Shown: positions 9,182 to 17,819 of the stretch, one piece after another
Position numbering within the stretch: the stretch's first letter is position 1
Layout of the letters: the number at the start of each line of letters is the position of its first letter
Source of the DNA: Spartobacteria bacterium LR76
GTDB lineage: Bacteria > Verrucomicrobiota > Verrucomicrobiia > Chthoniobacterales > Terrimicrobiaceae
Direction of reading: 5' to 3'
DNA length: 64,000 nucleotides
NCBI GenBank assembly: GCA_003054655.1
Contig: QAYZ01000016.1
Span: forward strand, 1,426,001 to 1,490,000
Translations under genes and position numbers: made by a program
Notes under the pieces: model-generated
What the model was told of the DNA's origin: nothing
The model's database searches: none
Seen by the model: only the letters and a program-made list of their open reading frames with translations

Positions 9182-9862
9182 GTGACGAAACTGAACCGCT
9201 TCCTACTGCCCATATTTTTTGCTACGTCCCTCGTGATCGCGAGGGCCGAGGACGCGACCGTCCCGATCAATCCCGAGATTCCCCTGCCCGCTTCCATCCC
9301 GGGAGCCGAGCCGACATCCTCTGATTTGGAGATCCTCGTCAGTGTGGCCGACCAGCAACTGGCCCTTGTATCAGGCGGCGAAATTGTAAAAAAATACGTC
9401 ATCTCGACCTCTCGCTACGGCGTCGGCGACAGATACAACTCCTACCGTACACCGCTGGGAAAGCTCCGGGTCTGCAGCAAGGTCGGGGGAGGTCTCCCGG
9501 AGGGTGCAGTTTTCAAACGTCGCCAGCCGACCGGCGAGATCCTGCCGGTCAATGCCGCCGGGCGCGATCCCATCGTCACCCGCATCCTTTGGCTGGAAGG
9601 CACGGAGGGCCAGAATGCCAACGCTCGCGAGCGCGGCATCTACATTCATGGCACCCCGGTGGAAAAACAACTGGGCCGCCCGGTCAGCTACGGCTGCATC
9701 CGCATGCGCTCCCGGGATGTCGTTGACCTCTACACCTCTGTCCCTGTCGGCGTGACCGTGACCATCACCATGGACCATCTGCCCGGGAAAAAGAGCGGAC
9801 CATTTGACGGCCCGCTGGCGCTTCTCGCCAGTCTCTCTGGCAAGCAGCCAGCCATTCGCTGA
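9182..9862 (+). CDS. Secreted L,D-transpeptidase (YkuD/ErfK type)
   Basis: The 226-residue protein has a signal-anchor (LNRFLLPIFFATSLVIARA) and a YkuD domain beginning LEILVSVADQQLALV. The active-site signature is complete: IYIHGTP with His near residue 156 and SYGCIRM with the nucleophilic Cys near residue 172. Family members make 3-3 peptide cross-links in peptidoglycan or anchor proteins to it. The GTG at 9182 places the signal peptide at the N-terminus, but there is no clear ribosome-binding site and TTG codons at 9113 and 9176 are also possible starts. It converges with the membrane TPR-like gene. Confidence 0.88.
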   Translation: MTKLNRFLLPIFFATSLVIARAEDATVPINPEIPLPASIPGAEPTSSDLEILVSVADQQLALVSGGEIVKKYVISTSRYGVGDRYNSYRTPLGKLRVCSKVGGGLPEGAVFKRRQPTGEILPVNAAGRDPIVTRILWLEGTEGQNANARERGIYIHGTPVEKQLGRPVSYGCIRMRSRDVVDLYTSVPVGVTVTITMDHLPGKKSGPFDGPLALLASLSGKQPAIR

Positions 9863-9873
9863 ACCGGCTGCCT

Positions 9874-11142
9874 CTACTGGGCAAAGAACGGCTGAAGTTT
9901 TGGCTCGTTCCGATAACGACGAAGGGCGGGATCGTTAACGACATAGGTGAAGACATCTGGAGTCATGCCCTGTCGAGCCTGACTCAATAACTCGGCCGCA
10001 CGATCAAAATTCCCCCGACGCATCGCGACATAGGCCGCCGGCACGAGTTTTTGCACGTTGTCTGTCATTCCGACATCGGGAGGCAGTTGGGTATCGGCCA
10101 TCGTCTCGCGCTCCATGATGCGCGCAGTGACATCCATCACGAGATGGCTGTCCACGGCGCTGAGGCGAACCATCGCCGCCCGGACCTCCTCGAGCGCTTC
10201 CTGGCGTTTGCCGGAGTACCGCAGGATCGAAGCGAGTTCGAAGTGCGGGTATGGGTTGGCTGGATCAGCCGCGATGGAGCGCCGCAGGTACTCCTCGGCC
10301 CGCTTCACCGGATTTCCCAGTACGAACTTATCGCGCCGGGCCGCCTTCTGGCTCTCGATCACCGCGAGAAGGGCCAGAGAATCCGAAACCCGCTGGCGTT
10401 TGGCGATGGATTCTGTGGCCTTGGACAAGGCCAGGTCTTCATCTCCGGTTTCCAGGGCAGCGAGCGCCACGAGGTAACTCATCGAAACCACCGACGGCCA
10501 CTGCTTTTGCAGATCCTTGATCTCCTCCAGGCTTTCGGCAGCGTTGCCGTTCCTCAGTTTGAAGAGGGAGGCATTCAGCTTGCTGGAAAAAACCGGATCC
10601 AGGTCTACACCGTCAAAGGCCGCCTCCTTGTTGGCAAGCCGACGCCCCTCGGTCACGCCCGCATCGTACGAGAACGAATACAGCCACAGCGCGAGAAGCA
10701 CCGCCGCGATGACCACGTAGATCAGCTTCAGGTTGAAAAAGAGAATGGCCTGCAAAGATCGCAGGAAGCTCTTGGCAAAGGCTGCCGCCTGCTCCTCCGG
10801 AGCGGGAAGTCGCAGATCCGGCCCTCCTTCCGTGGACGGTTTCGCGGCAGAACTCTCCGTTTCCGCCCATGGCTCCTCTTCGTTCTTGGGTTCCTCTTCC
10901 TTCGGAGCCGGACGGGCCGGGGCAAATCTGGCCTTTGTCTTGGACGTGCCGGTGGGTTTGCGCACGGAGCCCAGGGTTTCGATCTTGGCCGGAGCATCCT
11001 CATCCAACGACTTCGTATTCTTCGCGACCGGCAGCCCCTTGCGCTCTACCCCCGCTTCAGACTCCCGGGTATTCTTTTTGTCCTCAGGCGTCCCTCCCTG
11101 AGAGTCTTGCTGCTTCTTTTCGCTTCCCTTTTCTTCGCTCAT
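9874..11142 (-). CDS. Membrane-anchored TPR-like protein with charged N-terminus
   Basis: The 422-residue protein has three parts. Residues 1-125 are a low-complexity, highly charged cytoplasmic tail (Lys/Glu/Pro-rich). Residues about 133-157 form one transmembrane helix (NLKLIYVVIAAVLLALWLY). The rest is helical with repeat-like segments (NASLFKLRNGNAAESLEEIK, AEEYLRRSIAADPANPYPHF, LASILRYSGKRQEALEEVRA) that look like tetratricopeptide repeats. It is probably a type II membrane scaffold with the repeats outside the cytoplasm. No enzymatic motif is visible. The start ATG at 11142 is the first in the frame. Confidence 0.7.
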   Translation of the reverse strand: MSEEKGSEKKQQDSQGGTPEDKKNTRESEAGVERKGLPVAKNTKSLDEDAPAKIETLGSVRKPTGTSKTKARFAPARPAPKEEEPKNEEEPWAETESSAAKPSTEGGPDLRLPAPEEQAAAFAKSFLRSLQAILFFNLKLIYVVIAAVLLALWLYSFSYDAGVTEGRRLANKEAAFDGVDLDPVFSSKLNASLFKLRNGNAAESLEEIKDLQKQWPSVVSMSYLVALAALETGDEDLALSKATESIAKRQRVSDSLALLAVIESQKAARRDKFVLGNPVKRAEEYLRRSIAADPANPYPHFELASILRYSGKRQEALEEVRAAMVRLSAVDSHLVMDVTARIMERETMADTQLPPDVGMTDNVQKLVPAAYVAMRRGNFDRAAELLSQARQGMTPDVFTYVVNDPALRRYRNEPKLQPFFAQ

Positions 11143-11295
11143 ACCCGGAATTGCTTGCAGTTAACTGATTTGCCAAAAGGGTACTAGACTCGCCCGGCTG
11201 ACAAAATCCAGCGCAAAAAACCAGATGTCTTGACCAACCAAGGGCGAGGAAATCGAGTTGGGTACGGGTCGGAAAAGGTGATATCCTGTCAGGCT

Positions 11296-12096
11296 GTGAC
11301 AGATTCAGCGATCAATCCGCCTCCGTTGGCAGACATCGCCCGCCTGACCACCGCGATAGGACGCGGATTGATGCAGGCCGGGGCGACGACGGATGTGGTT
11401 CATTCCAGCATTATCGATGCGGCCAAAGGGCTCGGCTGCACCGAGGCAGAAGTCTACGCCCAGCACGCAGCACTCATCGTAACCCTCCGCCGTGGCACCG
11501 AATCCTACACCCACATGGGCAAGGTCGGCGAACACGGCACCAACCTCCGCATCGCCAGCTCCCTGCGTAAGCTGGTGGAGCATATCCAGGACGGAACACT
11601 CGACCTCGCTGCGGCGAAGAAGGTCCTCAAGGACGTACCGACCACCACCAAGAAATATCCGGTGTGGGTCGTGGCGCTCGCCACGGGACTGGCCTGCGCC
11701 GGGTTCGGTCGATTGATCCTTTCGGATTGGCGCGTGGAGTGGATGGTCTTCATCCCGACCTGCCTCGGCACGGCGGCGGGCCAGTGGCTCCGCCACACCA
11801 TGCTGCACAAGTACTTGAACTTCTACCTCATGGTGACCTCGGTCGCCTTCACCTCCGCCTTCATCGCCGGGCTGGGAAGCCGCCTGGCGCACTCCTCGAA
11901 GTGGGAGCTCGCCACCGTGGCCGCCACGCTATTGCTGGTACCCGGGACGGCCATGTTCAACGCCCAGTTGGACATCCTGCACGGCAAGCCAAGCCTCGCG
12001 GCGGCCCGCGTGGTGCGCATCATGTTCATCCTGCTCTTCCTCAGCCTGGGCCTCATCCTGGCCCAGCGAACCGTCAGCCTGATCCCTCTGCCATGA
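11296..12096 (+). CDS. ThrE-type exporter, large subunit (YjjP-like)
   Basis: The 266-residue protein starts with the soluble domain of threonine/serine exporters: LTTAIGRGLMQAGATTDVVH, then GCTEAEVYAQHAALIVTL. Five hydrophobic segments follow (for example VALATGLACAGFGRLIL and FYLMVTSVAFTSAFIAGL). In ThrE proteins this half is fused to a DUF3815-like half; here the second half is the next gene, as in the YjjP/YjjB pair. Small dicarboxylate or amino-acid export is inferred. I chose the GTG at 11296, where similarity to the family starts; an upstream TTG at 11230 would add 22 unrelated residues. Confidence 0.85.
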   Translation: MTDSAINPPPLADIARLTTAIGRGLMQAGATTDVVHSSIIDAAKGLGCTEAEVYAQHAALIVTLRRGTESYTHMGKVGEHGTNLRIASSLRKLVEHIQDGTLDLAAAKKVLKDVPTTTKKYPVWVVALATGLACAGFGRLILSDWRVEWMVFIPTCLGTAAGQWLRHTMLHKYLNFYLMVTSVAFTSAFIAGLGSRLAHSSKWELATVAATLLLVPGTAMFNAQLDILHGKPSLAAARVVRIMFILLFLSLGLILAQRTVSLIPLP

Positions 12097-12590
12097 GCAA
12101 CGACGAAATCATCCGCCACATCATTCACCAGGCGTTCTTTGGAGGCGTCTCCGCCCTGGGGTTTGCCGTACTCTTCAACTGCACGCCCCGCATCCTGTGG
12201 GTGGGCTTCATCTCCGGCATGCTGGCTCTGGCCACGCGCACATTCTGCCAGGATATCTTTCACCTGGGCCTGCCCGCGGCGTCGTTCTTCGGCAGCCTGC
12301 TGATTGCCTCGCTCAATCGCTGGTGGTGGGAGGAGGCGCTCTCGCTGCGCGGCCCTGTGCTGGCGATCGTCGGCAGCATCCCGATGGTACCAGGAAGCCT
12401 TGCCGCCAAGGGCCTGTACGCCATCTTCCTGATGATCAACAACAGTCAGGTGCCAGGCACGCTCCCGCCCGTCGAGCTGGCGCTGGAAAACCTCATCCTC
12501 GGCGCGACCACTCTCGTGGCGATCGGCACCGCTCTGGCGATCCCGGCCTTCTTCCCCGACTTTCCGGAGAAGAACGAGGAAGAAGCCTGA
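12093..12590 (+). CDS. ThrE-type exporter, small subunit (YjjB-like)
   Basis: The 165-residue integral membrane protein has about five hydrophobic helices, including ILWVGFISGMLALATRTF and GPVLAIVGSIPMVPGSLAAK. The PMVPGSL motif is characteristic of the YjjB/DUF3815 half of ThrE exporters. Its ATG overlaps the stop of the YjjP-like gene (ATGA), so the two are coupled and likely form one transporter. It ends a few bases from the convergent glutamate dehydrogenase. Confidence 0.85.
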   Translation: MSNDEIIRHIIHQAFFGGVSALGFAVLFNCTPRILWVGFISGMLALATRTFCQDIFHLGLPAASFFGSLLIASLNRWWWEEALSLRGPVLAIVGSIPMVPGSLAAKGLYAIFLMINNSQVPGTLPPVELALENLILGATTLVAIGTALAIPAFFPDFPEKNEEEA

Positions 12591-12600
12591 TCCGCTCCGC

Positions 12601-13887
12601 TTAAGGAAAGATACCCCGTGCCTGTCTGGCAGCGAGTACCCGCTCGACCCCGAGCGAGACCGCTGCCGTCCGGTGCGGGATGCGGCGTTCCTTGGAGCGC
12701 TTGACCATGGCGGTAAATGCGGTCTCCAGGATGCGATAGAGCCGGTCGGTGATTTCCACATCAGACCAGAAGAAATTCTGCAAATCCTGCACCCACTCAA
12801 AGTACGAGACAATCACGCCGCCCGCGTTGCAAAGGATGTCGGGAACGACAAAAAGCTCGTCCCAGCGCTGATCGAGGATCTTGTCAGCATCGGGCGTGGT
12901 GGGTCCGTTCGCCGCCTCGGCCAGGACGCGGCATTTCAACCGGCCCGCATTTTCCTCCGTGATGACACGCTCCACGGCGGCAGGCACGAGCACATCGCAC
13001 GGGAGGGTGAGGAACTCTCTGGGATCGACCCGTTCGCCCTGCTCGAAGCCCTCCAGCACGCCATGCACGGCGACATGGCGATCCGCCGCCGCGACATCGA
13101 GGCCGTTCGGATCGTAAAGAGCCACGGTGTGGTCGCTCAGGCCGACCACTTTCATCCCGGATTTATAGGCCAGCCCCGCCGCCGTCACCGACCCCACATT
13201 GCCAAATCCCTGCACGATGGCAGTGCACTCGGCAGGCTGGATCTTGAGCATGTTGAGCGCTCGCTCGATCAGAAAGATGACCCCTCGGCCGGTCGCCTCG
13301 CGACGGCCCTGCACGCCGCCGAGGGAGACGGGCTTGCCGGTCACGATCTCACCGAGCGCGCACCCCATATGCACGGAGTATGTATCCATGAACCAGGCCA
13401 TCACCTGCTCATTGGTGCCCATGTCGGGAGCCATCACGTCCATCTGCGGCCCCACAAAGGGGATCATTTCCTGCATGTAGCGCCTCGAAAGCACCTCAAG
13501 CTCCCGGCGGCTCAGGCTGCGCGGATCGACGCGGATGCCTCCCTTGGCGCCTCCGTACGGGAGACCGGCCAGAGCGCACTTCCAGCTCATCCAGACCGCG
13601 AGCGCGGCAGATTCTCCGATCGTCAGGTCCGGAGAGTAGCGCGTGCCACCCTTGGTGGGTCCGATCGAGAGATGGTGCTGTACACGATAACCGTGAAAGA
13701 CGTGCACCTCGCCATTATCCCGTTCGATGGGGAGGGCGACAGAGACGGCGCGCTTCGGATAAATCAACCGCCGTCGCGTGCCCTCCGGTATCTGCAAGTG
13801 ATCCGCGATCACTTCAAATTGTTGCATCGCCATTTGAAACACCGGATCTGAGTAGATCGGGTCCGAGGGAGAGTCACCGTTCGCCAT
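12601..13887 (-). CDS. gdhA: Glutamate dehydrogenase (Glu/Leu/Phe/Val family)
   Basis: The 428-residue length matches hexameric glutamate dehydrogenases of the GudB/RocG type. The substrate domain has GPTKGGTRYSP, the active-site segment LPYGGAKGGIRVDP and the loop MDVMAPDMGTNEQVM. The NAD(P) domain has IVQGFGNVGSVTAAGL, and LAEAANGPTTPDAD and PDILCNAGGVIVSYFEW follow. It interconverts glutamate with 2-oxoglutarate and ammonia in the cytoplasm. The acidic coenzyme-site residues cannot be assigned reliably enough to choose NAD or NADP. The ATG at 13887 gives a normal family N-terminus. Confidence 0.95.
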   Translation of the reverse strand: MANGDSPSDPIYSDPVFQMAMQQFEVIADHLQIPEGTRRRLIYPKRAVSVALPIERDNGEVHVFHGYRVQHHLSIGPTKGGTRYSPDLTIGESAALAVWMSWKCALAGLPYGGAKGGIRVDPRSLSRRELEVLSRRYMQEMIPFVGPQMDVMAPDMGTNEQVMAWFMDTYSVHMGCALGEIVTGKPVSLGGVQGRREATGRGVIFLIERALNMLKIQPAECTAIVQGFGNVGSVTAAGLAYKSGMKVVGLSDHTVALYDPNGLDVAAADRHVAVHGVLEGFEQGERVDPREFLTLPCDVLVPAAVERVITEENAGRLKCRVLAEAANGPTTPDADKILDQRWDELFVVPDILCNAGGVIVSYFEWVQDLQNFFWSDVEITDRLYRILETAFTAMVKRSKERRIPHRTAAVSLGVERVLAARQARGIFP

Positions 13888-13932
13888 CTGCGAGGTGATT
13901 TTACGCCCGACTCAGGCGGGATGCAACCGCTT

Positions 13933-13959
13933 GCCGGAAAAAGAACCTCCTTTTCCGGC
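13933..13959. other. Intergenic hairpin
   Basis: GCCGGAAAA (13933-13941) and TTTTCCGGC (13951-13959) form a perfect 9-bp stem around a 9-base loop. It lies between the 3' end of the small secreted protein gene and the start of gdhA, both on the minus strand. It has no U-tract on the minus strand, so it could be a weak terminator, an attenuator or an mRNA-end stabiliser. Confidence 0.5.
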
Positions 13960-14031
13960 GGTCATCTCTGTTGCCCGCCCCCGGTCATTGGGACCCGGCC
14001 GGGGACAGGCAAGAACAGATGCGGAGTGTCC

Positions 14032-14406
14032 TTAGTTGCTGCCGTTCTGGGTCACCGCGGTCGCCTCGCCGTCCTTGAAGTACAGCGTGACGTCGGTGAT
14101 CTCGGTCAGCTTGAGATTTTCCCAGGTGATGCTGTTGCCCTGGCCATCGACGACCTTGAGGTCCCACTCATCGGCCTTTTCCTTTGGGCTGAAGGTGATG
14201 TCGAGTTCCTCGCCGTCGGGAAGCTTGTCCTTGCCGAGAACGTCCTCCTCCCAATCGTTGGTGGAGTGCGGAGAAACATACAGCTCATGAATCTCGACGC
14301 CTGTCTTGTTGTGAACGGTGAAATCCTGGTCTCCTGCGCGCACAGTCGAGACCTGTGTGAACACCGCCAGAGCAGCTACCGTAAGAGGGAAAAGAATGCG
14401 TTTCAT
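14032..14406 (-). CDS. Small secreted protein with LYVSP...DVLG motif
   Basis: The 124-residue protein has a clear signal peptide (MKRILFPLTVAALAVFTQVSTVRA). The remainder is one compact beta-rich domain: FTVHNKTGVEIHELYVSPHS, DWEEDVLG, LPDGEELDITF and EWDLKVVDGQG. This pattern recurs in small secreted bacterial proteins of unknown function. No catalytic residues stand out; it is probably a periplasmic beta-sandwich. It is monocistronic or the first gene before gdhA, with a hairpin between them. Confidence 0.75.
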   Translation of the reverse strand: MKRILFPLTVAALAVFTQVSTVRAGDQDFTVHNKTGVEIHELYVSPHSTNDWEEDVLGKDKLPDGEELDITFSPKEKADEWDLKVVDGQGNSITWENLKLTEITDVTLYFKDGEATAVTQNGSN

Positions 14407-14491
14407 AACTGGATTGGCTTCTCTGCCAGCTTCCCAACCCGTTGCAAGATTATTATTAAGCTCCTCGCAAAAAAACTAACACTTTAGGTGG

Positions 14492-14812
14492 TTAATGATT
14501 CCAGATGAGAACGATTCCCAAGAGAATCGGCACGGGAAGCGTGACCAAGACGGCCAGCACCACAGCGGCGACATATCGATGGAATGCCCACAGCACCCAG
14601 GCTCCGATGCCGGCGAGCAGGAGCCAGAGCGGATACGACCATAACAAGCCGACAAACAGCCATGGCTGCCACATCGCTGTGGACCCCGGGGAATCAAACG
14701 CCATGACCGACAGCCCCGCCATGGGAAGCCACGGGATGAGCGTCAATAACTGGATCGCCTGCAGAGCCAGCAGAGTGATCCAGGGCCATTTTGGCCGGCT
14801 CGCGGGGGTCAT
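14492..14812 (-). CDS. Small three-helix membrane protein
   Basis: The 106-residue protein is mostly hydrophobic, with segments WITLLALQAIQLLTLIPWLP, WLFVGLLWSYPLWLLLAGI and VAAVVLAVLVTLPVPILLGI. Its ATG at 14812 overlaps the stop codon of the TMEM43-like gene (ATGA), so it is translationally coupled to it. A longer frame upstream is the out-of-frame shadow of that gene. The function is unknown; it may be an accessory of the TMEM43-like protein. Confidence 0.8.
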   Translation of the reverse strand: MTPASRPKWPWITLLALQAIQLLTLIPWLPMAGLSVMAFDSPGSTAMWQPWLFVGLLWSYPLWLLLAGIGAWVLWAFHRYVAAVVLAVLVTLPVPILLGIVLIWNH

Positions 14813-15978
14813 GCCCGGAGCAGCCTTCCCTGGCGGCGCTTGTAAAGCAGCCACCCCCCGCCAGCCACCACCAAAGCAGCGAGAATCAGCAAGCCGATCC
14901 CGAGCAACGGACGCACGGCGATCCAGGTGATGGCGATCGTGCCGACCGTAAGGGCCAAGGCCAGGAGGAACATGACAAGCGCAACTCCCGCCCCAATCAC
15001 GTCGCCCGCGAGAGGAAGCACGCTGGCGATCACCGGCAGGGGCGAGGAAATCGCCAGCAGCCCGACAAACATCAAAACAAAGCCCACCCCTCGCAGGATC
15101 CACGTCAGAGTCGTGTTGGCCGACCGTTCCCCGGCAAACATCTCCTGGGCGCTTACGGCCCCGAGATACAGGGTCTCGATGGAGCCGAGATCGCGCACGG
15201 AGAATGGTTCGAACGTATCCCCGACCTGCCTGGCGAGCACACTCACCTCACCGAGTGGGATGACTTCAAAAGCGACGCGCAAATCTCCCACAGCGGGCTT
15301 CTGCGGATCGGCTCCGACATAATAGGCACCGGCTACGATCGACACATTACCCAGTCGTTCGAGCTCCGAGGTCGCCGTGAGGTTCTCGGACTTGACCGGC
15401 ATTTTTTCAAATTTGTCCGCCTGCGAAAGCAGCGCATCCGTCAGGAAAAAATCTCCCACTTGCACCTCCTGGGGAAAGAAATCCTCAGTGGCAATCGGCA
15501 TGGAGTCGGGATTCTGATGGCTTTTCTCCTGAAAACCCGAGGAGTCTATCGGCTCCGAGGACCACACCTTTTTGTAGGTATAGGTGGTCGTCTCCTCCTC
15601 GCTCCCTCCGACCTTCTGCTCGCGCTCGGTGGAGGACTCCTCCTTCCACTGGTACATCTCGACGGTCCGCCGCAAGCACAGGGCCTTCGCCGAGGTGCCC
15701 AGCACCGAATCCGTGGCCGGGCCGGAAGCCGAAGCTTCGCCCGAGACATGCACCAGACGCCCATTGTTTGCCGGATCGATCGGGGCGGAGGCGATAGGTA
15801 CCACCTCCTTCTCTCCAATGGCGAGGGTGCGTGAGCGATTGACCGCACGCACCTCGTTCCAACTCAGCAACCCGAAAGCGATGGCCACCAGCACCACGCC
15901 TCCGACGACCCCGGCTATCGCCGAGCTGATACGTTCAAACCACGACTTACTCCTGGTCGTTCTGAGGACATCGGCCAT
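14809..15978 (-). CDS. TMEM43-family membrane protein
   Basis: The 389-residue protein has an N-terminal helix (SAIAGVVGGVVLVAIAFGLL), a long soluble region and four C-terminal hydrophobic helices. The soluble region carries the family signature: VEMYQWKEE, TTTYTYKKVWSSEPIDSSGF and HQNPDSMP. TMEM43/LUMA is best known as an inner-nuclear-membrane protein in animals but occurs widely in bacteria, where its role is unknown. I chose the ATG at 15978, with GGAGGGG upstream, over a TTG 36 bases earlier. Confidence 0.88.
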   Translation of the reverse strand: MADVLRTTRSKSWFERISSAIAGVVGGVVLVAIAFGLLSWNEVRAVNRSRTLAIGEKEVVPIASAPIDPANNGRLVHVSGEASASGPATDSVLGTSAKALCLRRTVEMYQWKEESSTEREQKVGGSEEETTTYTYKKVWSSEPIDSSGFQEKSHQNPDSMPIATEDFFPQEVQVGDFFLTDALLSQADKFEKMPVKSENLTATSELERLGNVSIVAGAYYVGADPQKPAVGDLRVAFEVIPLGEVSVLARQVGDTFEPFSVRDLGSIETLYLGAVSAQEMFAGERSANTTLTWILRGVGFVLMFVGLLAISSPLPVIASVLPLAGDVIGAGVALVMFLLALALTVGTIAITWIAVRPLLGIGLLILAALVVAGGGWLLYKRRQGRLLRA

Positions 15979-16017
15979 GGCCCGAGAAGAACCCCTCCGA
16001 CTCGCCAGGGTCAAGCT

Positions 16018-16899
16018 TTATGCCAAGGATTCCGGCACCGCACGGGCAAGGACGAGTAGTCGCTTCAGATCGGAAACCGTGGTTGCCGAGGTCTTGGCCA
16101 CAAAGCCCCTGGCATGGGCAAAGTGGACGAGCTCGTGTCCGCTCAGCCGGGTGAAATCAAAGCCCCGGTGGTCGTTGTGCCGGGAGAGCCCGTAGCCCGT
16201 TCCCCGGCGATCCGGGTAGACCAATGCCGCAATGTCCAATCCCCTGGCCTGAATGTACCGGTCGAGTCCGAACGAAGGCTCATCCGCTCCGGAAGTCGTG
16301 CGCGGCAGGTACAACACCCGGAGCATCTGCGCTCCATCCACGGAAATCTCCCACACCTCCGCATGATCTCCGATGAAATCCAACCGCTCGCGCAGCGAAT
16401 GCACATACTCGAGCAAGTCCTCGCCGACCATGCGCATGACCTGCCAGATGGCGTCACTGGCCTCAAATCGCTCTCCTTGCGCGAAGCGGCGCAGGAGCGT
16501 GATATCCACCGGGGAGATCAAACGGTCGAGAGTCTCGCGGGAGACCCCGAGCCACTTTGCCGTCTCATGAGGACCGCGAGAGTCGAACCACTCCGCCGCC
16601 TCCAGCCAGTCACAAAAAACCCTGGCATCCTCGCGCAGCCCCAGATGCTCAAGCACCAGCGAAAGCGAGCAGACCGGCGGGTGATCGGCGGGGAATTGAT
16701 GATGGTCGAAGTTATTGAGACCGGGAGTGTGCTCATGCCCGACATCGACCACGGCGATGCCGGGGTCGGCCAGCTCATCGACCGCAGGCTCACGCCGGAT
16801 GATCGGCGCCTGGGTCAGGGCAACGAGGACGCAGCAGGCCAGGAACTCGTCCTTATGCGCACCTCCGGGATGCGTGAGAATCGTGTGAATTTTTTGCAC
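16018..16899 (-). CDS. MYG1-family (UPF0160) predicted metal-dependent hydrolase
   Basis: The 293-residue protein begins THPGGAHKDEFLACCVLVAL and has VVDVGHEHTPGLNNFDHHQF and CDWLEAAEWFDSRGP. These His/Asp clusters resemble the DHH-phosphoesterase-like core of MYG1 proteins, which eukaryotic studies describe as 3'-5' RNA exonucleases. A bacterial role is not settled. The C-terminal half (GLSRHNDHRGFDF, GHELVHFAHARGFVAKT) also fits the family. The start codon is GTG at 16899. It is divergent from the LexA-type gene with about 280 bases between them, where I see no other gene. Confidence 0.85.
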   Translation of the reverse strand: MQKIHTILTHPGGAHKDEFLACCVLVALTQAPIIRREPAVDELADPGIAVVDVGHEHTPGLNNFDHHQFPADHPPVCSLSLVLEHLGLREDARVFCDWLEAAEWFDSRGPHETAKWLGVSRETLDRLISPVDITLLRRFAQGERFEASDAIWQVMRMVGEDLLEYVHSLRERLDFIGDHAEVWEISVDGAQMLRVLYLPRTTSGADEPSFGLDRYIQARGLDIAALVYPDRRGTGYGLSRHNDHRGFDFTRLSGHELVHFAHARGFVAKTSATTVSDLKRLLVLARAVPESLA

Positions 16900-17180
16900 T
16901 GGCCGCTGAGGCTACCTCGGCTTTCCGCTCTGGCAAACTTTCTGGCGCACCATCGCTCTTGATCAGACGCCGAAGCTCCGCCCGGATTTCCCTCCGTGAC
17001 TTGCGAAAACTCACCTCGTTTTTGCTGGCAGATTTGTCCTGCGGCATACCCTTGAAACCCTCCCTGAAAAATTTCCCTCCACAACTAAAACCATTGTAAC
17101 GTTCCCGTGACAATCGCATTTCGCGAAGTTTGCGAAGAAAAGCATTTGCCAATCGCGCCGCGCTCGTGAATATACACGAT

Positions 17181-17816
17181 ATGCGCACATCATCGTTGAC
17201 GCCCACGCATGAACGGATCGCCCGAGCCATCCTGAATCTGGAGCGACGACACGAACCGGCCTTCGTCAGTGATCTGGTGCGCAATCTCGGCTACGCCGCC
17301 GAGAGCAGTCTCACCGCCACGCTGCACCTGATGGAGCGCAAGGGATTTCTCCTCCTGCAGGGAGGCGGCGCCCGCGGTCGCTCGCGCGTGGCCCGGCTCA
17401 CGCCCCAAGGGCGCATGGCCATTGGCGCAGGAGGCCTCCCCCTGCTCGGCTTCATCCCCGCCGGTCCCCTCACCGAGGCGCTCCAGCAGGCAGATGATTT
17501 CGTGGAGCCTGAGGAGCTTTTCCCCTATCGCGACGGGGATTTTCTCCTGCGCGTGAAGGGCGACTCCATGATCGGTGACGGCATTCTCGATGGAGACAAG
17601 GTGCTGCTGCGTCCCGGCGTCGAGGCCCGCCAGGGAGAAATCGCCGCCGTCCTCGTCGGCGAGTCCTACGAGTCGACGCTCAAACACATCTTTGTCGACC
17701 GCGAAACCGTCACTCTGCGAGCAAGCAATCCAAAGTACCCCGACCTCTCCGTTCCTGCCGAGTCCGTTTCCATCGCGGGAGTCTTTCGCGGATTGATCCG
17801 GCAGAGTGTCGCCTGA
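17181..17816 (+). CDS. lexA: LexA-type repressor/peptidase S24
   Basis: The 211-residue protein has an N-terminal winged helix and a C-terminal S24 peptidase. The self-cleavage machinery is complete: Ala-Gly cleavage site in GFIPAGPLTE (94-95), nucleophile Ser129 in KGDSMIGDGI and Lys168 in ESTLKHIF. LexA represses DNA-damage genes and cleaves itself on activated RecA. The DNA-binding part (FVSDLVRNLGYAAESSLTAT, RVARLTPQGR) is unlike the usual LexA helix-turn-helix and reads more like a MarR/PadR-type winged helix. The ATG at 17181 was chosen because the upstream extension is not LexA-like. Its target site cannot be read from this window. Confidence 0.88.
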   Translation: MRTSSLTPTHERIARAILNLERRHEPAFVSDLVRNLGYAAESSLTATLHLMERKGFLLLQGGGARGRSRVARLTPQGRMAIGAGGLPLLGFIPAGPLTEALQQADDFVEPEELFPYRDGDFLLRVKGDSMIGDGILDGDKVLLRPGVEARQGEIAAVLVGESYESTLKHIFVDRETVTLRASNPKYPDLSVPAESVSIAGVFRGLIRQSVA

Positions 17817-17819
17817 TTC

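Noticed and set aside
12673-13851. 392-codon plus-strand frame opposite glutamate dehydrogenase
   Set aside because: The minus strand has every GDH signature; the plus-strand product has none.
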